From NCBI GenBank assembly GCA_050018455.1, contig JBEKAA010000003.1, positions 62,001 to 126,000 of the forward strand: a DNA stretch of 64,000 nt. Direction: 5' to 3'. Below are positions 49,590 to 57,773 of the stretch, in pieces. The translations under genes were made by a program, and so were the position numbers. The notes under the pieces were generated by a model. The model ran no database searches. It was not told the DNA's origin and saw nothing but the letters and a program-made list of their open reading frames with translations. Source of the stretch: RBG-13-68-16 sp050018455 (lineage in GTDB: Bacteria > Acidobacteriota > Thermoanaerobaculia > Thermoanaerobaculales > Thermoanaerobaculaceae). The first letter of the stretch is position 1. The number at the start of each line of letters is the position of its first letter.

Positions 49590-50012
49590 TCAGTCGTCGG
49601 GGACCGGGCGGTGCCGGTCCTGCTTGACCCGGGCGCGGAGTTTCTTCTCGGCGATGCGGCGTTGCTTCGAGAAGCGGGTCGGCCGTGTCGGGACGCGCGG
49701 GGCCTCTTCGGCGAGCGCGTCGCGCAGGAGCTCGACGAAGCGCTCAAGCGCCGCGGCCCGGTTTGCCCCCTGGGTCCGGTGGCGCTGCGAGCCGACGTGC
49801 ATGACCCCGTCCCGGTTGACGCGCGTAGCGAGGCGCTCACGGATGCGCGCCCGCTGCGCTTCGCTGAGGCTCGGCGACCCCGCAACGTCGAAGGTGAGCG
49901 TCACCTTCGTCGCGACCTTGTTGACGTTCTGCCCCCCCGGCCCGCCGGCACGAGACGCGTTGAACGTCAGCTCCCCTTCCGGGATTGCCAGACCCACAGT
50001 GATCTCGATCAT
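49590..50012 (-). CDS. arfB: Peptidyl-tRNA hydrolase ArfB (ribosome rescue)
   Basis: 140 aa, the size of YaeJ/ArfB. GGQ motif in NASRAGGPGGQNVNKVATKVTLTFDV and the basic C-terminal tail RFSKQRRIAEKKLRARVKQDRHR that enters the mRNA channel of stalled ribosomes. It hydrolyses peptidyl-tRNA on non-stop ribosomes. ATG at 50012 is chosen because the family N-terminus (ITVGLAIPEGEL) starts there and TATCAT ends 9 nt upstream; no Shine-Dalgarno site. Confidence 0.92.
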   Translation of the reverse strand: MIEITVGLAIPEGELTFNASRAGGPGGQNVNKVATKVTLTFDVAGSPSLSEAQRARIRERLATRVNRDGVMHVGSQRHRTQGANRAAALERFVELLRDALAEEAPRVPTRPTRFSKQRRIAEKKLRARVKQDRHRPVPDD

Positions 50013-50021
50013 ACCGACGGC

Positions 50022-50027
50022 ATGATA
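50022..50027 (-). promoter_or_regulatory. -10-like TATCAT before arfB (leaderless candidate)
   Basis: Minus-strand TATCAT (50027-50022) ends 9 nt before ATG 50012; no ribosome site lies between. Confidence 0.4.
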
Positions 50028-50204
50028 CAAGCCGCGGGATGCCGCGCGGCGCCGGAAGAACAAACCGTGCCGGGGATCGGCACGGCCTGCGCCAGAGTTG
50101 TTCTGCTTGGTGTGTTGTCGAGGGCGTGGCGGGGACTGCAGGGCGGCGGCCGGGCGCCCCCGGCCGCCGTGGAACCACGCGAGGAGAAAACGACGAACCC
50201 CACG

Positions 50205-50954
50205 CTAACCGACTCCGTTGAGCTGGAACGTGACGGAGATCGTCAGGTAAACGGCGACGACGTGCCCGTTGAGCGTCGCGGGCTTGTATCGCCATGTCTG
50301 GACCGCTTCGAGCGCGGCCTGCCCGCAACCGAATCCGGGGTCGCTCGTCAGCCGTACCTTGGTCACGTTGCCCTCCTGGTCGATGACGGCCTCGAGGGAA
50401 GCCACGCCCTGGATCCGCAGCTTGCGCGCGAGCTCGGGATACCGGGGAGCCGAGCGCTCGATAGGAACCGGCGGTTTGACGTCGCCTCCGATCTGGATCG
50501 GCTCGCCGACGGGCGGATCCACTTCTTTGGCGTCGTCCCCGGAACCCGTGTCGGGTCCGGTGTCAGGCCCCTCCGGGGTTTCCTCTCCCTCGCCGATCCG
50601 TTCACTCCCCGGTACGGTCTCCCTCCCTGGCGGTTCGGGACCGGCGTTCTTGGGGATTTCCAGCGGAACAATCGATGGCTGGACCAGCGTCGGCCGCGCG
50701 ACGTGCGACGGTGCCGTGCGTCGGATGTGCTGACCGGCATGGCGGCCGTCGCCATCGCCGCCCATCGGCGGCAGGATGTGCACGATCAAGGGCGGCACCG
50801 TGACCATCTCCGGGACCTGGTCCACCGCCCAGAGCTGACCGACCATGACGAAACCGAGCGCCATGGCGTGGACGGCCAGGGCCGCCGGGAGTGTCGCGAG
50901 CTTCCGTTTCACCTCCCGCCTGGCGTTCGATGCGATCAGCGTGGTGTCGAACAT
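50205..50954 (-). CDS. TonB-family energy-transducing protein
   Basis: 249 aa. One N-terminal membrane helix (LPAALAVHAMALGFVMVGQLWA, about 22-43), a Pro/Gly/Glu-rich periplasmic spacer (about 70-160) and a C-terminal TonB box (PRYPELARKLRIQGVASLEAVIDQEGNVTKVRLTSDPGFGCGQAALEAVQTWRYKPATLNG). It would couple inner-membrane energy to outer-membrane receptors, but no exbBD or receptor gene lies nearby. Strong ribosome site AAAGGAGG about 7 nt upstream. Confidence 0.88.
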   Translation of the reverse strand: MFDTTLIASNARREVKRKLATLPAALAVHAMALGFVMVGQLWAVDQVPEMVTVPPLIVHILPPMGGDGDGRHAGQHIRRTAPSHVARPTLVQPSIVPLEIPKNAGPEPPGRETVPGSERIGEGEETPEGPDTGPDTGSGDDAKEVDPPVGEPIQIGGDVKPPVPIERSAPRYPELARKLRIQGVASLEAVIDQEGNVTKVRLTSDPGFGCGQAALEAVQTWRYKPATLNGHVVAVYLTISVTFQLNGVG

Positions 50955-51079
50955 GGCGGCCTCCTTTCGTCCGTGTCCCGTACTGCTGGTCTTTGGACAC
51001 CCGCAGCGGCGGAACCGAAACCGGGTAGGATGGGGGCGATGAGGGACGGCGCCTCTCCTGGCACCTCCGGGGCAGGCTC

Positions 51080-51472
51080 GTGAAGGTTGCCTCGGAGGCC
51101 GAGTTCAAGCTCACCGTCGAGCGCTCACGCTTCCATGCGGCGGCCTTTCCCGCACGTTCCGAGGACGACGTCGCCGCCATGCTCAAGCGCAAGCGGAGCG
51201 AGCACCGCAAGGCGAACCATCATTGCTGGGCGCTGCGCAGCCGCGACGCCTCGGGCGTCCTCGTCGAACGCTCGAAGGACGACGGCGAGGTGGGACATCC
51301 CGGGCGCGTGCTGCTGGAGTTGTTGCGACGGGAGGACCTCGAGGGCGGGCTGTTGGTCTCGCGGGTCTTCGGCGGCGTCAAGCTCGGCGTCGGGGGCGTC
51401 TCGCGGGCGTTCCGAGAGGCCGGCCAGGGCGCGATCGCCGAGCTCCGCCGCACCCATTCGCCCAGCACCTAG
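51080..51472 (+). CDS. YigZ/IMPACT-family protein, short form
   Basis: 130 aa. Impact N-terminal domain: EFKLTVERSRFHAAAFPARSEDDVAAMLKRKRSEHRKANHHCWALR and DDGEVGHPGRVLLELLRREDLEGGLLVSRVFGGVKLGVGGVSRAF, matching the EPxGTAG..ML and VTRYFGG(I/V)KLG..GL signature, with GEVGHPGR in place of GEPSGTAG. The C-terminal domain of YigZ is missing. GTG start at 51080 near a GGGGCAGG tract. Confidence 0.83.
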   Translation: MKVASEAEFKLTVERSRFHAAAFPARSEDDVAAMLKRKRSEHRKANHHCWALRSRDASGVLVERSKDDGEVGHPGRVLLELLRREDLEGGLLVSRVFGGVKLGVGGVSRAFREAGQGAIAELRRTHSPST

Positions 51473-51525
51473 CGCCGGAAGTCCAGCTCTCGGTCTGCAA
51501 ACGACGATGGGCCCCGGGCGCCGGC

Positions 51526-52899
51526 CTACGCCTTCTGCCGCTCGAGCCAGCGGTTGAACAGCCACATGCTCAGGGCCGACACGAGGCCGACACCCATGAA
51601 GATCGCCCACCCGAGGGCGTTGTGCGACGGCACCAGGTCGAGCAGCCCGTCCGGCCGGCGCGTGGCACCCCTGGCCATCACCTCATTGAAGATGAAGGCC
51701 CCCACCGGCCCGCCCAGCAGCGACCCGAACGCCAGCGGAAGGTTGGCGTATCCGAGGAAGAGCCCTTCCTGCCCCTTCGGGGCCATGGCGCCCACGTACT
51801 CGTACATCCGAGCCGAGGTGAAGAGCTCGGCGAACGCCCCCAACGCGATGCACGTCACGACCATGAGCGACCCGACCGGAAGCCAGTGCCAGATCGGAGC
51901 CCGCAGGTCGGCCCCGACCAGGATGGGGACGAGGTTGATCGCCATCGCGAGGCCGATGATCACGGTGCCCACGATCATGGAGCGGATCGGTTTCATCTTC
52001 CCGAACGTCCGCGTCACGAGGAGCTGGAAGCACACGATCACGAAGGGGTTGGCCATGGTGTAGATGTCCATGGCCGGACTCGACTCGACGACCGTCTTCA
52101 GGTAGAGCGGCAGCGCGACGTACACCTGGTTGTACAGGAAGAAGAACCCGCACGAAACCGTCAGGAACAGCACGAAGCGCAGGTTGCCGAGCACGCAGAT
52201 CATCCCGAGGATGATCTCGCTCGCCGAACGGCGCGGCTTCTCCGGCGCGCGCCCACCGGCAGTCGTCCCAACGTCCCGATAAAGCGCCGACACGACCAGA
52301 AAGGCGAGAACAGCCATCGTCATGGCGACGCCGAAGATCAAGGAAAGGTTGGCTCCGGGCCGCGTCCGAACGTAGAAAGCGACGGCGCGGCCGAACAGCG
52401 ACCCGATGTTGACCACCACGTAGAAGATCGCGAACGCCAGGGTAGCGCGTGCCCCGGCGGTCTTTTGCGCCGTCCCGAGGATGCAGGGCTTCACGATCGA
52501 CCCGCCAACCGCGATGAGCACGATGCCGAGGATGGCCGGCACAACGACGTTCATCCCCGCGCTCACCCCCCGTTCGATGGTGGGCGCCAGCGAGGCGCCG
52601 CCCATCCAGACCGGGTAGCCCATCAGGAAGTAGCCACCCGTGAGGAGGACGAAGGCGATCAGGAGAGCCCGGCGGAAGCCGATCTGGTCGGCGATCGTCC
52701 CCGACAGGACCGGCAGGAAGTACACCAGGTACCAGAGAAGCGTGTTGAAGATCGCCGGCCAGTAGGTCCCCAAGCCGAGCTGGCCAAGGTAGATGACGAT
52801 GAAGCTGGCCATCGAGTAGTAGGCCGCCCTCTCGAACAGCTCGGTGACGTTGGCTGTCCAAAAGGCCCTTGGGAACCGTTCGGGTCTGGGGACTGTCAT
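51526..52899 (-). CDS. POT/PTR2-family proton-coupled peptide transporter
   Basis: 457 aa, 12 or more membrane helices. POT signatures: ELFERAAYYSMASFIVIYLGQLGLG (ExxERxxYY region) and FYVVVNIGSLFG (PTR2 motif FYxxINxGS), KPCILGTAQK. Likely imports di/tripeptides by proton symport at the inner membrane. ATG at 52899 follows GGGTGGTG by about 5 nt; a GTG three codons earlier is the alternative. Confidence 0.87.
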   Translation of the reverse strand: MTVPRPERFPRAFWTANVTELFERAAYYSMASFIVIYLGQLGLGTYWPAIFNTLLWYLVYFLPVLSGTIADQIGFRRALLIAFVLLTGGYFLMGYPVWMGGASLAPTIERGVSAGMNVVVPAILGIVLIAVGGSIVKPCILGTAQKTAGARATLAFAIFYVVVNIGSLFGRAVAFYVRTRPGANLSLIFGVAMTMAVLAFLVVSALYRDVGTTAGGRAPEKPRRSASEIILGMICVLGNLRFVLFLTVSCGFFFLYNQVYVALPLYLKTVVESSPAMDIYTMANPFVIVCFQLLVTRTFGKMKPIRSMIVGTVIIGLAMAINLVPILVGADLRAPIWHWLPVGSLMVVTCIALGAFAELFTSARMYEYVGAMAPKGQEGLFLGYANLPLAFGSLLGGPVGAFIFNEVMARGATRRPDGLLDLVPSHNALGWAIFMGVGLVSALSMWLFNRWLERQKA

Positions 52900-52941
52900 A
52901 CGCACCACCCGCTTTCCGGCACCTCCAGGCCAGGGGTGCGG

Positions 52942-52950
52942 ATTCTAGCA
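52942..52950 (-). promoter_or_regulatory. Extended -10 promoter (TGC-TAGAAT) of the peptide transporter
   Basis: Minus-strand TGC then TAGAAT (52947-52942), 43 nt before the ATG; identical in sequence and distance to the lysS promoter. Confidence 0.5.
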
Positions 52951-53044
52951 AAAGCGGGCCAGGAGCGACCCGCAGGTTCGGAGGTCGGCTGCACCGGACG
53001 GCGCCGGGTCTTCCCCGTCGCGCCTTGAATTGCGAATGCCTCGC

Positions 53045-53053
53045 TGGTAGATT
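53045..53053 (+). promoter_or_regulatory. Extended -10 promoter (TGG-TAGATT) of the PilZ gene
   Basis: TGG then TAGATT (53048-53053), 33 nt before the ATG at 53086. Confidence 0.45.
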
Positions 53054-53085
53054 GGTATTCAGGGTGCACTGGCGAGGGTGAGCTG

Positions 53086-53427
53086 ATGCCTGACAAACCC
53101 AGGGAGCAGCGGAAGTTTCCACGGGTCCCCGCGGAGAAAGCCCTGCTGGTCAAGAAAATCGGGGACGAAGCCTCGGAGTCTCTGGCCAAGACGCGCACGG
53201 TCGGTGGCGGAGGCTGCATGTTCGTCCATCACGAGCCGCTGGGTGTCGGAGCGCGCGTCGAGCTGCTGATCTCGCTCGCGGGTCGGGTCATCAAGGCTCA
53301 GGGGCGTGTCGTCTGGGAAGTGATCGTGGAAACCGGACGCGTCGAGGTCGGCGTTGAGTTCCTCAGCATCTCCCCCAAGGACAGGCAGGCGATCGAGAAC
53401 GCCCTCGCGGAGCAGACCCCGGCCTGA
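53086..53427 (+). CDS. Single-domain PilZ protein
   Basis: 113 aa. PilZ fold with RKFPR (RxxxR) at residues 9-13. The second c-di-GMP motif [D/N]xSxxG is altered to TVGGGG, so ligand binding may be lost or weakened. VGARVELLISLAGRVIKAQGRVVWEVIVETGRVEVGVEFLSI is the usual PilZ barrel. GAGGGTGAG lies about 3 nt before the ATG. Monocistronic. Confidence 0.85.
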   Translation: MPDKPREQRKFPRVPAEKALLVKKIGDEASESLAKTRTVGGGGCMFVHHEPLGVGARVELLISLAGRVIKAQGRVVWEVIVETGRVEVGVEFLSISPKDRQAIENALAEQTPA

Positions 53428-53506
53428 TCTCCGGTACGTTCGTTTCATCCTGAGGCTCGCACTGAAACTCGCAGCAGAACTCTCCCCAGCGTTCAAGGCT
53501 AGTAAA

Positions 53507-55444
53507 TCACGATCGACGCGTGGCCCGTCGACGCCAGGGTTTCCGTTGCGACGCCGAAGCGGTCCCCTCCGAGGACGGACCGGCGTGGGTGGTGGCCACC
53601 ACGATCATGCCCTCGGGCAGAGACTGGATCCGCCCGGCGGCGATCTGTCCCGCCCGATTCTCGAGCAACGCGTACTCACGGCTCAAAGTGCGCGGCTCTC
53701 CCGCAAAGAGCCGGGTGTGCGGAACTTCCGCTAGTTCCGGCTCCAGCAGTGAGAGGGTCACCACCGGGACGAGGACCGCCCGGGGTTCGGACGCGCGGAG
53801 GAACGAGACGATGTCGGCAGCCGTCTTGAGGATCGGCAAGCGACGATCGAGGTAGAAGGTGAACGCCCCGACGTCGCGGTACTCCCCGGTTCCGAGCGCG
53901 ACGGCTACCCCGTGGCCGCTTTCCTTCGTCGCGAGCGTGGCGATCGGCTTGTACGAACGGTATTCGTCGATGACCGGGGTCACGAGCTGAAGCACACCCA
54001 TCACGACGACCACATAGGCCGCGGGTCCCAACGCGCTCACCAGCGGGCGGTCGGACGAGCGAAACAGCCGTAGAAACAGTACCGCCGCGGCGGCCACGAG
54101 CGCCAGCACGACCACCGCGCCGGAGATGATGGCCGTGGCCTGCGGCCAGCTGCTGACGCCAAGCAATTGAGGCCATGCGAGGGCCCCGACGATCAGCACA
54201 ACCGACACGAGTCCGAACAGCAGGGCGATGCCTGCGCCGGTCACTCTGACCGTCCACCGTTCGAGCAACGTTGGCCGCTCGCTGGCCAGAAGGTCTACGA
54301 ACCACACCGAGACCGCCACGAAGAGCATCGGGTAAAGAGGAAGCGTGTAGCTGGCAACCTTTGCCGACGAGATCTGCAGTACAAGCGCCATTCCCGCCAG
54401 GCTGCTCGCCACGAAGACGTGGAAAGCGGTGCGGAAGGGCGACCCCCGACGGACCCAGGCGATGCCGGCGGGCACCAGGAGCAGCGTCCAAGGCGCGAGG
54501 TAGGGCGGGACGTGGAGGAGGTAGTAGTACCACGGCTCCTTGTTGATGAAGAACGGGTCGTGGGGCAGGTTCTGGTTCCCGAAGGTGAAGAACCTCCCGA
54601 CCTGGTTGTCCCAGAAGGCAAACCTGAGTGCCGGCTCGCCGCCGAAACGGTAGAGGGCCGCAACCCATGGAAGCACGAGGATCAGGAGCAGTGGGACGTA
54701 CGCGGCCGACAAACCGGCAAGGAGGCGGAATCGCCGTTTCCACACCAGGAAGACCCCGACCGACGCCCAGATCAGCGCGGGGCCGATCAGGCCCTTGGCG
54801 TAGAAAGCCCCGGCCGCGGCGAGGAGAAATGCGAGCCAGCGTCCCGTCCCGGGCCGGAGGTAGGCGCGCCAGAACAGGAACAACGAGAGGGTGACCACGA
54901 ACACGAGCGCCATGTCGGTGAGGACGATCCGGGCGTACTCCTGAAATTCGACCGCCGTGCCGCACAGGAACGCTGCGGCCCAGGCCGCGAGCTCGCGGCC
55001 GTCGGAGACCGCCATGTCACCCGGCGAGCGCGGGCCCCGCACGAACAGCACCAGGAGGACGAGCGTCCCGAACCCGTACAGCGCGGCGGGCAGCCGCACC
55101 AGCCCTTCGGTCACCCTGCCGGCGGCCCGGCAGATGGCGACGCCGGTCCAGTGCAGCAGCGGCGGTTTCTCGAGGAACGGAATGCCGTTGATCGTCGGGG
55201 TGACGTACGTCCCGTTGCGGACCATGTCCCAGATCATCCCGCCCTCGCGGGTCTCGTTGCCGCCCCACAGCGAGTGCCCGAACACACCGTGGAACGAGAA
55301 GAGCACCAGAAGGACCCAGAGACCTGTCCTGATCCGACGGTCGAGCAGGGGAACGGAGTTCGTTTTCGGCAAGCGGTCGGGCATGGCGAGCCGCGCGAGC
55401 CAGCCTCGCGCTCCGCCGCCTGGGATCGCTTTCTCGCCTTGCAT
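53507..55444 (-). CDS. GT39/ArnT-like glycosyltransferase (polytopic)
   Basis: 645 aa, about 11-13 helices. Near the N-terminus ETREGGMIWDMVRNGTYVTPTINGIPFLEKPPLLHWTG is the GT39/ArnT first periplasmic loop. ArnT proteins have an Asp before the Glu (DE); here it is Asn-Glu (GGNETREG). It probably transfers a sugar from a polyprenyl phosphate to a lipid or protein on the outer face of the inner membrane. ATG at 55444 is chosen for GGAGG 5 nt upstream, with a promoter at 55502-55530. Confidence 0.85.
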   Translation of the reverse strand: MQGEKAIPGGGARGWLARLAMPDRLPKTNSVPLLDRRIRTGLWVLLVLFSFHGVFGHSLWGGNETREGGMIWDMVRNGTYVTPTINGIPFLEKPPLLHWTGVAICRAAGRVTEGLVRLPAALYGFGTLVLLVLFVRGPRSPGDMAVSDGRELAAWAAAFLCGTAVEFQEYARIVLTDMALVFVVTLSLFLFWRAYLRPGTGRWLAFLLAAAGAFYAKGLIGPALIWASVGVFLVWKRRFRLLAGLSAAYVPLLLILVLPWVAALYRFGGEPALRFAFWDNQVGRFFTFGNQNLPHDPFFINKEPWYYYLLHVPPYLAPWTLLLVPAGIAWVRRGSPFRTAFHVFVASSLAGMALVLQISSAKVASYTLPLYPMLFVAVSVWFVDLLASERPTLLERWTVRVTGAGIALLFGLVSVVLIVGALAWPQLLGVSSWPQATAIISGAVVVLALVAAAAVLFLRLFRSSDRPLVSALGPAAYVVVVMGVLQLVTPVIDEYRSYKPIATLATKESGHGVAVALGTGEYRDVGAFTFYLDRRLPILKTAADIVSFLRASEPRAVLVPVVTLSLLEPELAEVPHTRLFAGEPRTLSREYALLENRAGQIAAGRIQSLPEGMIVVATTHAGPSSEGTASASQRKPWRRRATRRS

Positions 55445-55501
55445 CGGATCCTCCGCACCTACTCGACGCCGGCCCCTGCTCCGAAACGCGCCGGAAATTG
55501 G

Positions 55502-55530
55502 ATAGTATTACAAATGAGGTGCTATCTCAA
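55502..55530 (-). promoter_or_regulatory. Sigma70-type promoter of the 53507-55444 glycosyltransferase gene
   Basis: Minus strand TTGAGA (55530-55525), 17-bp spacer, TACTAT (55507-55502). The start codon lies about 50 nt beyond the expected transcription start. Confidence 0.6.
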
Positions 55531-55638
55531 CAGATGGGTTGCTACCGCCGAGGCGGCGGCGATTCCCCGCCCCGCACCCATCACGATCGCCCGGACGCGT
55601 CCACGCGGGTCTGTTCCCGGGCCGGCCGGGGACACGCC

Positions 55639-55647
55639 TGCTACGCT
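55639..55647 (+). promoter_or_regulatory. Extended -10 promoter (TGC-TACGCT) of the asparaginase gene
   Basis: TGC (55639-55641) then TACGCT (55642-55647), 28 nt before the ATG at 55676; a Shine-Dalgarno site GGGGAGG lies between. Confidence 0.45.
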
Positions 55648-55675
55648 TGTACGGAACCCGGGGAGGCTTTCTTCG

Positions 55676-56749
55676 ATGAACGCACGGCTCATTCGCTTTG
55701 CGGTCGGGGTCCTGGCGACGGCGTTCTCCGTGTCGGCTCAACCCGCGCGGGAGCCGCGCCTGTCGAACGTGACGGTCCTGGCAACCGGCGGCACCATCGC
55801 CGGCACCGGTGCGACCAGCACGACCACGGTAGGCTACAAGGCTGCCACCCTCGGCGTGGATGCCCTCATCGGTGCGGTGCCGGAGCTCGCCAGGGTCGCT
55901 CGCGTCAGCGGCGAGCAGGTGTTCCAGATCGCCAGCGAGAACATGACCCCGGCTCACTGGCTTCAGCTCGCCAGGCGCGTGAACGAGTTGCTCGCACGCG
56001 ACGACGTGAACGGGGTGGTGATCACCCACGGCACCGACACGCTCGAGGAGACCGCGTACTTCCTCGACCTCGTGGTCAAGAGCCCCAAGCCCGTCGTGCT
56101 GGTCGGCGCGATGCGTCCTTCGACCTCGTTGAGCGCGGACGGCCCGATGAACCTCTACAACGCCGTGGCGCTGGCTGCGAGCCCCGATGCCGCCGGACGG
56201 GGCGTGATGGTGTGCATGAACGACCGGATCGACGCCGCGCGCGACGTCGCCAAGACCAACACGGCAACGCTCGACACGTTCCGCGCCCCCGATCTCGGCC
56301 CGCTCGGGGTCATGGAATCGGGCCACCCCGCCTTCTACCGCGCTCCCACCCGTCTTCACACCAGCGCGACCGAGTTCGACGTCGGTGCCATCCAGGAGCT
56401 GCCGAAGGTCGGCATCGTCCTCGCGTACGCCGGTTCGGGCCGCGTGGCGATCGACGCCATGGTCGCGGCGGGCGTACGAGGTATTGTCCACGCCGGAACC
56501 GGCAACGGCAGCCTTGCGACCGACACTAAGGCGGCGCTCGTCGAGGCCCGCTCCAAGGGGATCGTCGTGGTGCGGGCGAGCCGTGTGCCGGGCGGCGCGG
56601 TGGCGCGCAACGGCGAGGCCGACGACGATGCGCTCGACTTCGTGGCCGCCGACAACTTGTCGCCACAGAAGGCCAGAGTCCTCCTGATCCTCGCGCTGAC
56701 GCGGACGGCCGACACGCGAGAGATTCAGCGTATGTTCCGGCGCTATTGA
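55676..56749 (+). CDS. Periplasmic type II L-asparaginase
   Basis: 357 aa. Signal peptide MNARLIRFAVGVLATAFSVSAQ. Both catalytic triads are visible: LATGGTIAGTG (first Thr) and VITHGTDTLEETAYFLDL (Thr-Asp), with the Lys in GAMRPSTSLSADGPMNL region and GVMVCMNDRIDAARDVAKTNT. It hydrolyses asparagine to aspartate and ammonia in the periplasm. ATG at 55676 has GGGGAGG 8 nt upstream. Confidence 0.94.
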   Translation: MNARLIRFAVGVLATAFSVSAQPAREPRLSNVTVLATGGTIAGTGATSTTTVGYKAATLGVDALIGAVPELARVARVSGEQVFQIASENMTPAHWLQLARRVNELLARDDVNGVVITHGTDTLEETAYFLDLVVKSPKPVVLVGAMRPSTSLSADGPMNLYNAVALAASPDAAGRGVMVCMNDRIDAARDVAKTNTATLDTFRAPDLGPLGVMESGHPAFYRAPTRLHTSATEFDVGAIQELPKVGIVLAYAGSGRVAIDAMVAAGVRGIVHAGTGNGSLATDTKAALVEARSKGIVVVRASRVPGGAVARNGEADDDALDFVAADNLSPQKARVLLILALTRTADTREIQRMFRRY

Positions 56750-56816
56750 ATCAGTGTGACCTCGCCGGAGCATGAGTGTCCTCGCCCGTTCGGCGTCCTG
56801 AGTTCGCCCGCGCGGG

Positions 56817-57749
56817 TCACTCTTCGCCGGGACCCAGCGCGATGGCCTCCCTGCCGGCGCCCGGCGACCGGTTGACCAGCCAGACCCCGAACAGGATCAC
56901 GGCGCCCCCGATGACCGTCGTCACGGTGACGCGCTCGCCCAGCAGGGCGGCCGCGACGGTCATGGCCACCAAGGGTTCGAGGTAGAGCAGCGCGCCCGCC
57001 TCCGAGGCCGGCATCCTCTGCAGGGCGTCGTACCACGCGATGTAGGCGAGGCCGGAGCATGCGACCCCGAGGAACGCGACGGCGGCCCACCCGCGAGCCG
57101 AGAGCCTCGAAACCTCCGAGAGGCCAGGACCACCCGCCAGCACGAGCGTCGAGAAGAGCCACCCGATCCCCATCACGTACGCCATCATCCGGATGGCGGG
57201 GTGGGAGCGAAACGCCCGGCGCGACAGGACCGAAAACACCGCCCAGTTCGGCGCGGAGATCAGGATTAGAATGTCGCCGGCCGCCCCGAACCTACCGTGC
57301 AGGAGCGTCGCCGGCTCCCCTCGCGTCACGACCAGTACCACGCCGATCGCCGCCAGCGCGATCCCCGTAATGCGTAACGCGCCAAGGCGCTCTTTGAGCA
57401 CCAACCGGCCCAGGATCACCATGAACACCGGGGTGGTGGCCACGATCCAACCGCTCGTACTGGCCCGCGACGTCACCAGGGCGTTGGACTGCAGCCACTG
57501 GTGGAACGTGATCCCGACTAGGCCGAGGACTGCGAAGAAGCCGAGCGTCCGCAGAGGGACCGCCTCCAGCTGGCGAGAGGCCGTCACCGCAACGCCGAGC
57601 ACCGCCACCCCCATGGCGAAGCGCAGCCACACGATCGTGGCCGGAGACACCTCGGTCAGGGCGATCTTGGTGGCGATGAACGACGCGCCCCAGACCAGGA
57701 CCGCGAAGAGCCCCTCGGCGATGGCCCGTGCCCGGGCCGTATCCGTCAC
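56817..57749 (-). CDS. EamA/DMT-family transporter
   Basis: 310 aa, ten helices from two EamA repeats: GLFAVLVWGASFIATKIALTEVSPATIVWLRF (first) and AGDILILISAPNWAVFSVLSRRAF to LLYLEPLVAMTVAAALLGERVTVTTVIGGAVILFGVWLVN (second). Typical metabolite or amino-acid exporter of the inner membrane; substrate unknown. GTG start; no strong ribosome site. The 25 nt to the upstream M48 gene suggest a shared transcript. Confidence 0.9.
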   Translation of the reverse strand: MTDTARARAIAEGLFAVLVWGASFIATKIALTEVSPATIVWLRFAMGVAVLGVAVTASRQLEAVPLRTLGFFAVLGLVGITFHQWLQSNALVTSRASTSGWIVATTPVFMVILGRLVLKERLGALRITGIALAAIGVVLVVTRGEPATLLHGRFGAAGDILILISAPNWAVFSVLSRRAFRSHPAIRMMAYVMGIGWLFSTLVLAGGPGLSEVSRLSARGWAAVAFLGVACSGLAYIAWYDALQRMPASEAGALLYLEPLVAMTVAAALLGERVTVTTVIGGAVILFGVWLVNRSPGAGREAIALGPGEE

Positions 57750-57773
57750 GAGCGGAACCCTGCCACGAGAAGG

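Noticed and set aside
54167..55675. Long N-terminal extension of the asparaginase frame
   Set aside because: It is antisense to the GT39 gene; the asparaginase signal peptide and ribosome site set the start at 55676.
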